DNA of 64,000 bases from contig NZ_SSYB01000003.1 in the NCBI RefSeq assembly GCF_004917075.1, forward strand, positions 248,001 to 312,000. The letters are read 5' to 3'. The translations under genes were made by a program, and so were the position numbers. Positions 1-8,278 of this stretch are shown here, one piece after another. The first letter of the stretch is position 1. Each line of letters starts with the position of its first letter. The DNA comes from Geomonas edaphica. GTDB taxonomy: Bacteria; Desulfobacterota; Desulfuromonadia; Geobacterales; Geobacteraceae. The notes beneath the pieces are model-generated. The model searched no databases. It saw nothing but the letters and a program-made list of their open reading frames with translations, and was not told the origin of the DNA.

Positions 1-1034
1 GGCCTCTGGTAGGTGCGCAGCGTGGTGATGGCGTCGTAGCAGTCCGCTACGGAGACGATCTCGGTGTAGAGCCCGAAAGACATCCCCCTCGCCCACTCCG
101 GGTATCCGGTACGGTCGTGCTTTATATGGTGCCCGAGCACCGCCTCGGCCACCTGTGGCGGGATGTTCTTCATCTGGCGGACGATCTCCGCCCCCTCCTC
201 CGTGTGCCGCTTCATCTGTTTGAACTCGTCGTCGGAGAGTCTCCCCGGGCTGTTCAGAATGGTCTTGTCGATCCTGGTCTTGCCGATGTCGTGCAGAAGC
301 CCGGCGGTGTTCACCTCGTGCAGCGCGTCCTTGTCGAGCCCCAGGAACGCGGCGAGGGTGAGGGCCAGGATGCCGACGTTCACCGAGTGGCTGAAGGTGT
401 AGTTGTCATAGTCCTTGATCATGGCGAGCCCCAGTAGGGTGGTCGGCTCCTCCATGGTCACCTGGACCATGTTTTCCACGACGCCGTTGATCCAGTCGCC
501 GCTCGGGATCCTGCCGTTGTCGATCTCGCGCATGGTGTCGCGCACCGCCTTGAGGGCGTCCCGGTAGATGGCGGCGGGCACCAGGGCCTCCCCCTTTTCG
601 CCCCCCTCACCCGCCACCACGTCCTCGATCCCGAGCCGGATGTTGACGATCCCCTTACCTTCCAGCTCGGCGGGAATTGTGTCGGCGCTGCTGTTTCGGG
701 CGGCAAGGGCCGCGGCAAAACCGAAGAGGTCATCCGGGGTCACGCCGGAAAAGACGGTGCAGGCGTCGATCCCTTTCTGAGTCAGACGCTCCACAAGTTC
801 GGTGACGGCGGCGTTCGGGGCGACCAGGAGGCACCCCTCTATGAAGAAGGTCCCCTCGACCACCCCGAAGTGCAGCTCGTGCTTCTCACCCATCATGCCG
901 GCAAGGAGCCCGATGAGCTCCTGCAGGGGCTGGCGCACCGCGGGGTGTGCTAGGGGGTAAAGCAGCACCGACTTGATCGAGGCGGTCAAGAGCATCGCCG
1001 CCCGTTGCACATCTTGTTTGTTGATCTCACTCAT
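1..1034 (-). CDS. HD-GYP domain protein (3' end beyond window)
   Basis: Read from the reverse strand; 344 codons are visible and no stop is reached at the window edge. Residues about 15-115 form an N-terminal module with a YPLAHP motif (26-31). A phosphohydrolase domain follows, with HDIGK (HD at 248-249), a GHH at 301-303 and a GYP at 310-312, as in HD-GYP proteins that degrade cyclic di-GMP. The usual HHExxDGxGYP reads HHIKHDRTGYP here, so Glu and Gly positions differ; activity cannot be assumed. The ATG overlaps the stop of the upstream HEAT-repeat gene by 8 bp, so the two are probably translationally coupled. Cytoplasmic, with no membrane segment in the visible part. Likely a cyclic dinucleotide signalling protein working with the HEAT partner. 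Confidence 0.88.
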   Translation of the reverse strand, partial: MSEINKQDVQRAAMLLTASIKSVLLYPLAHPAVRQPLQELIGLLAGMMGEKHELHFGVVEGTFFIEGCLLVAPNAAVTELVERLTQKGIDACTVFSGVTPDDLFGFAAALAARNSSADTIPAELEGKGIVNIRLGIEDVVAGEGGEKGEALVPAAIYRDALKAVRDTMREIDNGRIPSGDWINGVVENMVQVTMEEPTTLLGLAMIKDYDNYTFSHSVNVGILALTLAAFLGLDKDALHEVNTAGLLHDIGKTRIDKTILNSPGRLSDDEFKQMKRHTEEGAEIVRQMKNIPPQVAEAVLGHHIKHDRTGYPEWARGMSFGLYTEIVSVADCYDAITTLRTYQR

Positions 1035-2649
1035 GCTCGTCGCCTCTGTGCCGCATCGCTTCCAGCACCACTTGGGCGGGGCGTGCAAGTTCGCCACCGC
1101 CAGCCGAGATCTCCTTCAGAAAGGCCCGGGCCTGCTCTCCGCCAAGCGCCGCTATCGCCTCGATGGCGGATAACTTCTGCTCCAGGCGGCGCGCAGGAGC
1201 GATGAGGTGGCGCCTGCGCACGAGCCGGAACAGCGGGTCGAGCGCCCGCCGGTCACCGATACGCCCGATGGCCCGTAGTGCCTCCTTCTTGAGCACCTGT
1301 AGCTTTCCCATCAGATCGCGGCGCGCCACAAGCTGCAAAAGCGGCTCGAGGGCCGCGTGGTTGCGGCAATTGCCAAGCCAGGTAATCGCCTGGACCGCGG
1401 CGGCCTCGTCCTCCGCCTGGATGAGCGAGAGGACAACGCCGGTTGCCTCCATGCCGCCTATGCGCGCGAGGGACCGGATGCTTTCCATGCGCACGCGCTG
1501 GTCCGGATGCTGGAGCGTCACGGTGAGCGCCCGGACCGCATCCCTCGTGCCGATCTCGCCCAGTATGGCGACGGCCATCTGCACCACCGCGATCCTGCCG
1601 TCCTTTAAAAGCGGCAGCACCTGCGGCTGGGCCGCGGTCCCCATGCGCACGAGGGCGGTGCCGAGCGCCTTGCGTGATGCCCTGCTGCCGGTAGCCGCCA
1701 GGCGCCGGGCAATCGCCTCCGCCACGGCCCCACCGCCTAGCTTCAGGATGCGGCAGATCTCTTCCTTCTGCGGGAAATCGACGTCCTCCAGGTGGTCCAG
1801 CATGTGCTCGGCCATCTCGCCTAAACAGAGCTGCTCCAAGACCTCCTGCGCCGCTTCACGGCAGGCGGCGCTGCGCGCGGGATCGGATAGCTGCGGTATC
1901 AGGCGCAGAAAGACCACGTACAGCCGGTCGAAGTTCCCCTCGAGCTTCAGGGGGAGCGCCTTCTTCAGCAAAAGGCGCGTAAGCTGCCGGTAGCGGGACT
2001 CGTCCTTTTCGTCCGCCAGCGCGGCCAGGATCTGGTCGATCCCCGGCTCGGCCTGCGGCGCCGCACCGCTCTGCGCTGTCACCGTTTCCGGCTCGGGCTC
2101 GGACTCCGGCTCACGCTCCTCGTCACCATCCGCCCCTTCTTCAGGGGCATCCTGTTCGGGCTGTCCCGCGGACTTTTTGGTGAAGACGGCGGTGACATCG
2201 ATTTGGTTCACCGTGACGGTCGCGACACCAGCCTTGGTAAGCATCTCGCCCACCCCACCCTCCTCGGCGATCTTCTGTGGGGCGACCGCGAGAATGGAGA
2301 GCAGGGCCGAGAAGTCGGCGAGTGACAGTTCTGGGTGGATGGTGATGCGCTGCAGTTCGCGAGCAAAGAGTTCCTGGGCGAGTGCCTTGGTCATCGGGCT
2401 AGTTTCGATGACGCTCTGGCTGCCGGCGATGGCAAAGCCGCCGCGCTGCACGATGAGGGAGATGCGCCCCATTGCGGCGAGGGCGGCCATAGATTGATAG
2501 GCGGAGTCGAAGATCTGCCGGCGCAGGGGATGGTTTTCCGGATAGAAGGCAAACGCCTTCAATGCCTTGGAAGTATCACCCAGCGCTTTTTGACATGCCG
2601 GGGCGAGCCGCTCGCTGTCATCAGCTATGTTTTTCATGTCTTCCGGCAT
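1027..2649 (-). CDS. HEAT-repeat protein with YPxxHP N-terminal module
   Basis: 540 residues. The N-terminal module (about 20-125) carries YPENHP at 36-41 and resembles the N-terminus of the HD-GYP protein encoded next. A Glu/Pro-rich acidic linker follows (about 165-200). The rest is a chain of HEAT-like helical repeats, seen as recurring 'ALxxIG..D.RAL.PL' patterns, the kind of scaffold used for protein-protein contacts. No catalytic motif is visible. A GGGA stretch lies just upstream of the ATG. It is the first gene of a two-gene unit with the HD-GYP gene, so I infer a partner or regulator of that enzyme. HEAT architecture is clear; the precise role is unknown. Confidence 0.8.
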   Translation of the reverse strand: MPEDMKNIADDSERLAPACQKALGDTSKALKAFAFYPENHPLRRQIFDSAYQSMAALAAMGRISLIVQRGGFAIAGSQSVIETSPMTKALAQELFARELQRITIHPELSLADFSALLSILAVAPQKIAEEGGVGEMLTKAGVATVTVNQIDVTAVFTKKSAGQPEQDAPEEGADGDEEREPESEPEPETVTAQSGAAPQAEPGIDQILAALADEKDESRYRQLTRLLLKKALPLKLEGNFDRLYVVFLRLIPQLSDPARSAACREAAQEVLEQLCLGEMAEHMLDHLEDVDFPQKEEICRILKLGGGAVAEAIARRLAATGSRASRKALGTALVRMGTAAQPQVLPLLKDGRIAVVQMAVAILGEIGTRDAVRALTVTLQHPDQRVRMESIRSLARIGGMEATGVVLSLIQAEDEAAAVQAITWLGNCRNHAALEPLLQLVARRDLMGKLQVLKKEALRAIGRIGDRRALDPLFRLVRRRHLIAPARRLEQKLSAIEAIAALGGEQARAFLKEISAGGGELARPAQVVLEAMRHRGDEHE

Positions 2650-2907
2650 TTCCCATTCCCGTTAAGAGGAGGCGGACGCCAGATTCTAGCCGAGGTAATG
2701 TTAATTATCAAACAATTTCAGCGGTCGCTCTGCTGGCACAGGGCGTCGCTTGCCTCGTTTTGCAAGGCTCTCGCGAGCGTTTGTCACTCGATTGCAGTAA
2801 AAAAGCAGCTTCGGGACGGTAAAGAGAGGCATAACTGTTGAACTTAAGCCTGCCGCGGCTAGAATTAGCTGGACGTTCAGCCAGACAAGCAGGGCAGTGA
2901 GGATTTA

Positions 2908-4191
2908 GTGCCAAAGAACAACCTAGATTCAAAGACCGTCCAGTCCGCCCTCGATGCGCTCTCGCGCCAGCCGCGCGGGTCTCGCCTCACCCGCGTCCTC
3001 CCTTTTCTCGGCCCAGCCTTCATCGCCAGCGTCGCCTACGTGGACCCCGGCAACTTCGCCACCAACATCCAAGGGGGCGCCCAGTTCGGCTACCTCCTTT
3101 TGTGGGTGATCATCGCGAGCAACCTGATCGCCATGCTCATTCAGACCCTCTCGGCGAAGCTCGGGCTCGCCACAGGTCACAACCTCGCCGAGCACTGCCG
3201 CCTTCACTTCCCGAAGCCGGTTTCCCTCGGCATGTGGCTCATCATGGAGGCGGTGGCCATGGCCACGGACCTCGCCGAATTCATGGGTGCGGCGCTTGGC
3301 TTCCAGCTTTTGTTCGGCATTCCGCTTCTTGCCGGCGCCCTGCTGACCGCGGTCACCACCATCGGTATCCTCGGCATGGAGCGCTTCGGCTTCAGGCCCC
3401 TTGAGGCGGTGATCTCCGCCATGGTCGCGGTGATCGCCCTTTGCTACGTGGCGGAGATCTTCATCGTGAAGCCGGATTGGTCCGACATCGCGGCGCACGT
3501 CGTGCGTCCGGCCTTCAGCGGCAGCGAAAGCGTCCTCCTCGCCACCGGCATCATCGGTGCGACGGTGATGCCGCACGCGATCTTTTTGCACTCCTCGCTC
3601 ATGCAGGGGAGGATCGTGGTGAAGGACAGGAAGAAACTGCGCACCCTGTACCGCTACGAGATCATGGACGTGGTGATCGCCATGGGGATCGCGAGCTTCG
3701 TCAACATGTCCATGCTCATCATGGCGGCGGCCACCTTCTACGCCACCGGCAAGACCTCGGTTGCGACCATCGAGGAGGCGTACCGTACCCTGGAGCCGCT
3801 TTTGGGCCCGGCCGCCAAGTTCATCTTCGGCGTTTCCCTGCTCTTCTCCGGGCTCTCCTCGAGCAGCGTCGGCACGAGTGCTGGTCAGGTGATCATGCAG
3901 GGTTTCATACAGCGTCACATCCCGCTCTGGATCAGGCGCATCATCACCATGGCCCCCTCGCTCTTCGTCATCGCCATGGGGTTCGATCCCACCCGCACCC
4001 TCGTCATAAGCCAGGTGGTGCTAAGCTTCGGCCTCCCCTTCGCCATAGTCCCGCTGGTCATGTTCACCCGCCGCGCCGACATCATGGGTGACCTCGTCAA
4101 CCGGCGCACCACCACGATGTTCGCCGGCTTCGCTGCCGCCGTCATCGTGGCGCTCAACATGTACCTGCTCTACACAACCTTCACAGGATGA
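2908..4191 (+). CDS. mntH: Nramp-family divalent metal transporter
   Basis: 427 residues. Proton-coupled import of Mn2+/Fe2+ across the inner membrane is the family function. The two metal-site signatures are visible: DPGN in the first membrane segment (YVDPGNFATN) and MPH in the sixth (TVMPHAIFLHSS). About eleven hydrophobic segments are present. The start is GTG at 2908 behind AGTGAGG. The next gene, a double universal stress protein, starts 4 bp inside the end of this one (ATGA), so the pair is one transcription unit. No MntR box or manganese riboswitch could be recognised upstream. Family assignment is secure; the metal preference is not shown by sequence, so the symbol is tentative. Confidence 0.9.
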   Translation: MPKNNLDSKTVQSALDALSRQPRGSRLTRVLPFLGPAFIASVAYVDPGNFATNIQGGAQFGYLLLWVIIASNLIAMLIQTLSAKLGLATGHNLAEHCRLHFPKPVSLGMWLIMEAVAMATDLAEFMGAALGFQLLFGIPLLAGALLTAVTTIGILGMERFGFRPLEAVISAMVAVIALCYVAEIFIVKPDWSDIAAHVVRPAFSGSESVLLATGIIGATVMPHAIFLHSSLMQGRIVVKDRKKLRTLYRYEIMDVVIAMGIASFVNMSMLIMAAATFYATGKTSVATIEEAYRTLEPLLGPAAKFIFGVSLLFSGLSSSSVGTSAGQVIMQGFIQRHIPLWIRRIITMAPSLFVIAMGFDPTRTLVISQVVLSFGLPFAIVPLVMFTRRADIMGDLVNRRTTTMFAGFAAAVIVALNMYLLYTTFTG

Positions 4192-5105
4192 CCGTCATGT
4201 TCAAGCACATTCTAGTACCGATGGATGGATCCAAACTGGCCGAGGCCGCACTTCCCGCCGCGCGCTACATGGCCGACAAGTTCGCGGCCCAGGTGACATT
4301 ATTTCACGTCGTGGAGAAGGACGCCCCGAGCCAGGTGCACGGCCAGAAGCACCTGACCGGTTTCGACGAAGCGCGGCGCTACCTTGAGGAGGTGGTGCAG
4401 CGCTGGTTCCAGGGGGTATCCCAGGTCGAGTGCCACGTGCACGAGACCGAGACGGAACTGGTCTCACAGAGCATCATCGCTCACGCCGCCGAACTCGGCC
4501 ACGACCTGGTGGTGATGTGCTCCCACGGGCGGGGAAAGGCCTTCCACCTCCTGTTCGGCAGCATCGCCCAAAAGGTGATCGCCGGCGGGACGCTGCCGGT
4601 ACTCATCACCCACCCCGACGAACAGGGGGAGCCTCCCCCCTTCGCCTGCCGACAGATCCTCGTGCCGCTCGACACCGATCCCGAGCACGAAAAGGGACTC
4701 CCGGTGGTGCGTGCCGTTGCCCTTGCCTGCTCTTCCGAGCTGCACATCGCCACGGTGATCCCGACCTACGAATCGCTTTCCCCCGAGGAGAAGGTCTCGG
4801 CCCGGACCCTCCCCTCCACCGCCTCGCGCATGCTGGAACTGGAGGTGCGCGACGCGTCCGAACACCTGGACCTTCTGGCACGGGAACTGACCGATGCAGG
4901 GATACGCGCCTCCTCGCATGTCTTAAGGGGCGATCCGGCAGAAACCATCGCGCTGGCCGCTACCGAGGCGAAGATCGACCTGATGGTGCTGGCGACCCAC
5001 GGCAAGACCGGCATGAAGGCCTTCTGGACCGGAAGCGTCGCCCACGCCATCTGCAGCCGCAGCCGTTGCCCACTTCTGCTGGTGCCGATCAGCGAGGCGT
5101 CCTGA
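4188..5105 (+). CDS. Tandem universal stress protein (two UspA domains)
   Basis: 305 residues with two Usp domains. Domain 1 (about 4-145) begins FKHILVPMDGS and contains a nucleotide-binding type loop (MCSHGRGKAFHLLFGS). Domain 2 (about 155-305) begins RQILVPLDTD and ends with ATHGKTGMKAFWTGSVA, the ATP-binding G-x2-G-x9-G(S/T) pattern. Cytoplasmic. It overlaps the Nramp gene by 4 bp, which ties it to metal uptake or metal stress. The annotated ATG at 4188 uses the overlap; an ATG at 4197 is an alternative that fits the family N-terminus equally well. A strong intrinsic terminator follows. Confidence 0.88.
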   Translation: MTVMFKHILVPMDGSKLAEAALPAARYMADKFAAQVTLFHVVEKDAPSQVHGQKHLTGFDEARRYLEEVVQRWFQGVSQVECHVHETETELVSQSIIAHAAELGHDLVVMCSHGRGKAFHLLFGSIAQKVIAGGTLPVLITHPDEQGEPPPFACRQILVPLDTDPEHEKGLPVVRAVALACSSELHIATVIPTYESLSPEEKVSARTLPSTASRMLELEVRDASEHLDLLARELTDAGIRASSHVLRGDPAETIALAATEAKIDLMVLATHGKTGMKAFWTGSVAHAICSRSRCPLLLVPISEAS

Positions 5106-5132
5106 GCGCGGTCGGATACGCCCCTAAACACG

Positions 5133-5171
5133 AAAAAGGGGAGGAACCGTGTGAGGCTCCTCCCCTTTTTT
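5133..5171. terminator. Bidirectional intrinsic terminator
   Basis: A 13-bp perfect stem (5133-5145 with 5158-5170) begins with a run of A and ends with a run of T. It can terminate the Usp transcript rightward and the small CxxC gene leftward. Confidence 0.9.
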
Positions 5172-5193
5172 GACGCTCTCCTGTGATGCTTTT

Positions 5194-5316
5194 CTATTTC
5201 TTCCCGCTTCCTTTGCACATGTTGCAGGGAACTTCCACCGGGTCGTATCCTGTCTGGCGGGAAGCGGTCATGATTTTGCCTTTGCCGTTGCATTTGGGGC
5301 ATCTGGATTCTAACAT
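5194..5316 (-). CDS. 40-residue CxxC zinc-ribbon-like miniprotein
   Basis: A very short gene, 40 residues, with an excellent ribosome binding site (AAAGGAGGAA, 5 nt before the ATG). It holds two CxxC pairs, CPKCNGKGK and CNMCKGSGKK, spaced like one DnaJ-type CxxCxGxG zinc module. Four cysteines would bind one Zn2+. No signal peptide or membrane segment. It stands alone, ending just before the shared terminator at 5133-5171. The near-ideal SD and the conserved-looking cysteine pattern argue it is real. Its function is unknown; a chaperone-like or redox-switch role would be guesswork. Confidence 0.8.
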   Translation of the reverse strand: MLESRCPKCNGKGKIMTASRQTGYDPVEVPCNMCKGSGKK

Positions 5317-5412
5317 GGCGTTCCTCCTTTATCTGCCGTAACCGCTTTCTTTATCTATATATTTTATCAAATTGGGATAAAAGAAAGTAGCGACAACACG
5401 GGGCCTAACGTT

Positions 5413-5449
5413 CCCCCCTTTGCGAAGGGGGGGCAGGGGGGATTTGCCT
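5413..5449 (+). repeat. G/C-run palindromic repeat, arm 1
   Basis: Contains a 20-bp palindrome (six C, TTTGCGAA, six G) followed by a G-rich tail and ATTTGCC. The inverted partner lies at 5591-5626. Confidence 0.85.
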
Positions 5450-5590
5450 TGGCTGGACCATACAAACACCTGCTGACGCTGCGATCACGCACACTGCACA
5501 AATAAACTGACGGATGTCGGAGAACCCTTCTACCCAGGAGTAAAGCAAGAACCAGAATCACGTCCCGCCAACGAGAGCTGAGAGACAAAA

Positions 5591-5626
5591 GCAAATCCCC
5601 CCCGTCCCCCCTTCGCAAAGGGGGGA
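5591..5626 (-). repeat. G/C-run palindromic repeat, arm 2
   Basis: Reverse-complement copy of the element at 5413-5449: GCAAAT, C-run, then the same palindrome. Together the two arms could fold into one long hairpin or mark the ends of a miniature element. Confidence 0.85.
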
Positions 5627-5729
5627 GCTATAAGGCACCGTTCTCAGCAAGAGAGGACAAGGGGTTACTTGAAAGGCTTCTTCCCCGGAATAGCCGGATG
5701 AACCTTACGGGAGCAGGGGGCGAAAGGCG

Positions 5730-7121
5730 CTAGTTGCTGCGGCGGGGACGGTTTCCGGGGCGGCCGCCGGGGCGTGCCGGCTTCGGGGCCGCGCCGTTGG
5801 CGCCAGGCGCACCGGGGCCACGCCTTTCGTCGCCGCCTCGACCGGCAGGACGGCCGGAGCCGGCGCTCCTGTTGCCGTGGGACTGTTTGGCAGGGGCCGC
5901 TCCCTTCGCTTCGGCGGGCTTGCCGGCAGGTTTGGCCTCCTTCCTGCGCTGCGGCTCGCGGGGGGGACGTGCGAACTCCACGTCTTTCTTCGGTGCCGGA
6001 ACGTTGTAATCGAAGTCCTCCACCCGGCGCCGTTCGATCTTCGCGCCAAGCACCCGCTCGATGCTGCGCACCATCGCCTCGTCTTCACCGGTCACCATGG
6101 TGAAGGCGTCGCCGGTCTTCGCGGCGCGGCCGGTGCGGCCGATCCGGTGCGTGTACGCCTCGGGGGTGTCCGGGATGTCGTAGTTGATGACGTGCGAGAT
6201 CTGGGAGACATCGATACCGCGGGCGGCGATGTCGGTTGCCACCATGATCTGGTAGGTGCCGTCCCTGAAACCGTCCAGGGCCGCCTGCCTGCGGTTCTGG
6301 GAGAGGTTCCCCTGCAGGCTGGTCGCCTTGTAGCCGCTTTTCTCGAGCTGCTCGCCCAACCGCTTGGCGCGGTACTTGGTCTTGGTGAAGATGAGCACGC
6401 TCTCCGTGTCGGAATGCTTCAAAAGCTCGAAGAGAAGCGGGGTCTTCAGGTGCTGTCCCACCGGGTAAAGCGCGTGCGAGACCGTGGCAGCGGGTGCGAT
6501 GCGGCTCACCTGGATCGTTTTCGGGCGGTGCAGGATCTCGTGGGCGAGGACGCGGATGTCGTCGGGCATGGTGGCCGAGAACATGAGGTTCTGCCGCTTG
6601 TTAGGAAGCGCCCTCAGGATCTTCCTTACGTCCGGGAGAAAGCCCATGTCGAACATCTGGTCCGCCTCGTCCAGCACAAGCACCTCGACCTTGGAGAGGT
6701 CGATGGTCCCCTGGGAGATGTGATCCAAAAGGCGGCCGGGACAGGCGACCACGATATCGGCCCCTTCCTTCAGTCTCTTTATCTGGGTGTTGATGTTGAC
6801 CCCGCCGTAGACAGTGATGCTTTTCAGCCGGGTCTGCTGCGCCAAGGCGATGAGCGATTCGTTGATCTGCTCGGCGAGCTCGCGAGTCGGGGCGAGCACG
6901 AGGCCGCGCAACCGGCCGCGCTCACCGTCGACCAGGCGGTGCAGCATGGGAAGGCCGAAGGCGGCCGTCTTGCCGGTGCCGGTCTGGGCGAGGCCCAGGA
7001 CGTCCTGCCCGGCCATGACCGTGGGAATTGCCTGCATCTGGATGGGTGTCGGGGTAAGATACCCCACGGTTTCGACGCCGGCCTGAACCTTGGGGTGCAA
7101 ATTAAACTCTTTGAAATCCAC
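5730..7121 (-). CDS. rhlE: DEAD-box ATP-dependent RNA helicase, RhlE type
   Basis: 463 residues from a GTG at 7121, chosen because AGGAG lies 5 nt upstream and the protein then begins VDFKEFNLHPKVQ as in the family; the frame stays open 20 codons further upstream but without an SD. Motifs in order: Q motif (TPTPIQMQAIP), Walker A AQTGTGKTAA, PTRELA, DEAD, SAT, and HRIGRTGR. The C-terminal 80 residues are basic, rich in Arg, Gly, Ala and Pro, the usual RNA-binding tail. It unwinds structured RNA, with likely roles in ribosome assembly and mRNA turnover. It is a single gene with no co-directional neighbour close upstream. Confidence in family is high; RhlE rather than another DEAD subgroup is likely from the compact core. 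Confidence 0.93.
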   Translation of the reverse strand: MDFKEFNLHPKVQAGVETVGYLTPTPIQMQAIPTVMAGQDVLGLAQTGTGKTAAFGLPMLHRLVDGERGRLRGLVLAPTRELAEQINESLIALAQQTRLKSITVYGGVNINTQIKRLKEGADIVVACPGRLLDHISQGTIDLSKVEVLVLDEADQMFDMGFLPDVRKILRALPNKRQNLMFSATMPDDIRVLAHEILHRPKTIQVSRIAPAATVSHALYPVGQHLKTPLLFELLKHSDTESVLIFTKTKYRAKRLGEQLEKSGYKATSLQGNLSQNRRQAALDGFRDGTYQIMVATDIAARGIDVSQISHVINYDIPDTPEAYTHRIGRTGRAAKTGDAFTMVTGEDEAMVRSIERVLGAKIERRRVEDFDYNVPAPKKDVEFARPPREPQRRKEAKPAGKPAEAKGAAPAKQSHGNRSAGSGRPAGRGGDERRGPGAPGANGAAPKPARPGGRPGNRPRRSN

Positions 7122-7416
7122 TACTACTCCTGTTTCTTCGTTGTCGCGCCACAAAAAACCCCAGAAGCCGGAAAAGCCCATGGGGTCTGTGACTCATTAG
7201 AATGGTGACTATAACACGAAACGGGAGAAAAGACGGCTCAAATTTATCTAATAGTGCGATTTTTCGATATTCGGCTTTCGCAGCTCCCGGAGTAGGCACA
7301 AAGAGGGGATGTCCGGCGCGAAAGCCGGGCTTTCCCCCCTCCGGCCCCTCTTCCCCCTGCGGACCAAAGCCCAAAGTGTGCGAAGGCCCGTGGGGAGAGG
7401 GGATCCGGACGGAAAA

Positions 7417-8046
7417 TCAGTGGCGCTCTCGGTAATCCCTGCGGTCATCGTGCCGGTCGTCCCTGCGGTCGTCGCGGGAATCGTCACGGCGGCCGTCGCG
7501 GTAGCCGTCACGATAGGTATCGCGGTAGTAATCCCTGCGCTCGCCCCAGCGACCGTCGCGCCTTTCCGCTACCGGGCGGTACCAGTTGCCGCGATAGTGG
7601 TCGCGGTCGTGCAGGAAGGTGCGGTATTCATAGTCGCGGAAGTAGCGGATCTGTTCGTAGCGGTGACGGCTCAGCCCGTAAGGGAGCCTGCGATAGGACG
7701 TGTAGGTCCATGGCCCGCGGTAGCTGGCGGCGGTGTACCATCTGCCGTCACGGTACTGGTAGTAGCAGTTGTCGAGGTACACCACATCGTAGGGGAGCCC
7801 GACCGAGACGTAGAAGCCAAGGGCCGGCGAGAATATGAAGCTTGGCGGTTCGGCATAGGCCACCGGGACGGCGGGCGCCGGGTAGGCCACCGGAGCGGGT
7901 GCCGGATACACTACCTGAGGGGGTGCCACCGGTACCGGGGTGACCGCCACAGGTACGCCGATATTCACGCTGACGTCAAATCTCGCCTGTGCCGTGGCAG
8001 CCCCGCCAAGCACGAAAAGAGCTGCGAGTGCGATGAACCTTTTCAT
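7417..8046 (-). CDS. Secreted Arg/Asp/Tyr-rich protein
   Basis: 209 residues from an ATG at 8046, chosen for AAGGAGGAGATC just before it and for the signal peptide that starts there (MKRFIALAALFVLGGAATAQA). The mature part opens with a Pro/Val/Ala-rich stretch (about 30-70), then a Tyr-rich region with YRDGRWYTAASYRGPW-type sequence, and ends with a highly charged tail of RDD/RDG repeats. Periplasmic or exported. I do not recognise a characterised family. It is divergent from a BaeSR-like sensor pair, with 232 bp between starts, so it is a natural candidate target of that system. The tail could bind anionic surfaces or metals, but this is speculation. Confidence 0.72.
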   Translation of the reverse strand: MKRFIALAALFVLGGAATAQARFDVSVNIGVPVAVTPVPVAPPQVVYPAPAPVAYPAPAVPVAYAEPPSFIFSPALGFYVSVGLPYDVVYLDNCYYQYRDGRWYTAASYRGPWTYTSYRRLPYGLSRHRYEQIRYFRDYEYRTFLHDRDHYRGNWYRPVAERRDGRWGERRDYYRDTYRDGYRDGRRDDSRDDRRDDRHDDRRDYRERH

Positions 8047-8278
8047 GATCTCCTCCTTGCGGCCTAGGCCGTCTTTCGTTTCGTGATCGTTCCAGCCAAC
8101 GGTTGAGAGTGTCAATGAGACTGTTTGCTCTCTCTATCTTTGAAATCAAAGCTAACAGCACAATGAGGAACAATTGTGGAGCAAATATGGAATTTCCCGA
8201 GCAGCTAAAGATGCAATGGAAGAATCACGACAACTGTGTTAATAACAAATTGTGTAGCGAATTTAACGGTGGATCGTC

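Larger units (their letters stand above)
5317..5729. other. Gene-free interval with an inverted repeat pair
   Basis: 413 bases with no convincing gene on either strand. The interval holds two inverted copies of a G/C-run element (see repeats at 5413 and 5591) around about 140 bp of unique sequence. The first 60 bases include the promoter side of the small CxxC gene. Confidence 0.75.

Noticed and set aside
5877-7208. Long plus-strand gene opposite the RNA helicase
   Set aside because: Shadow; the helicase motifs are on the minus strand.
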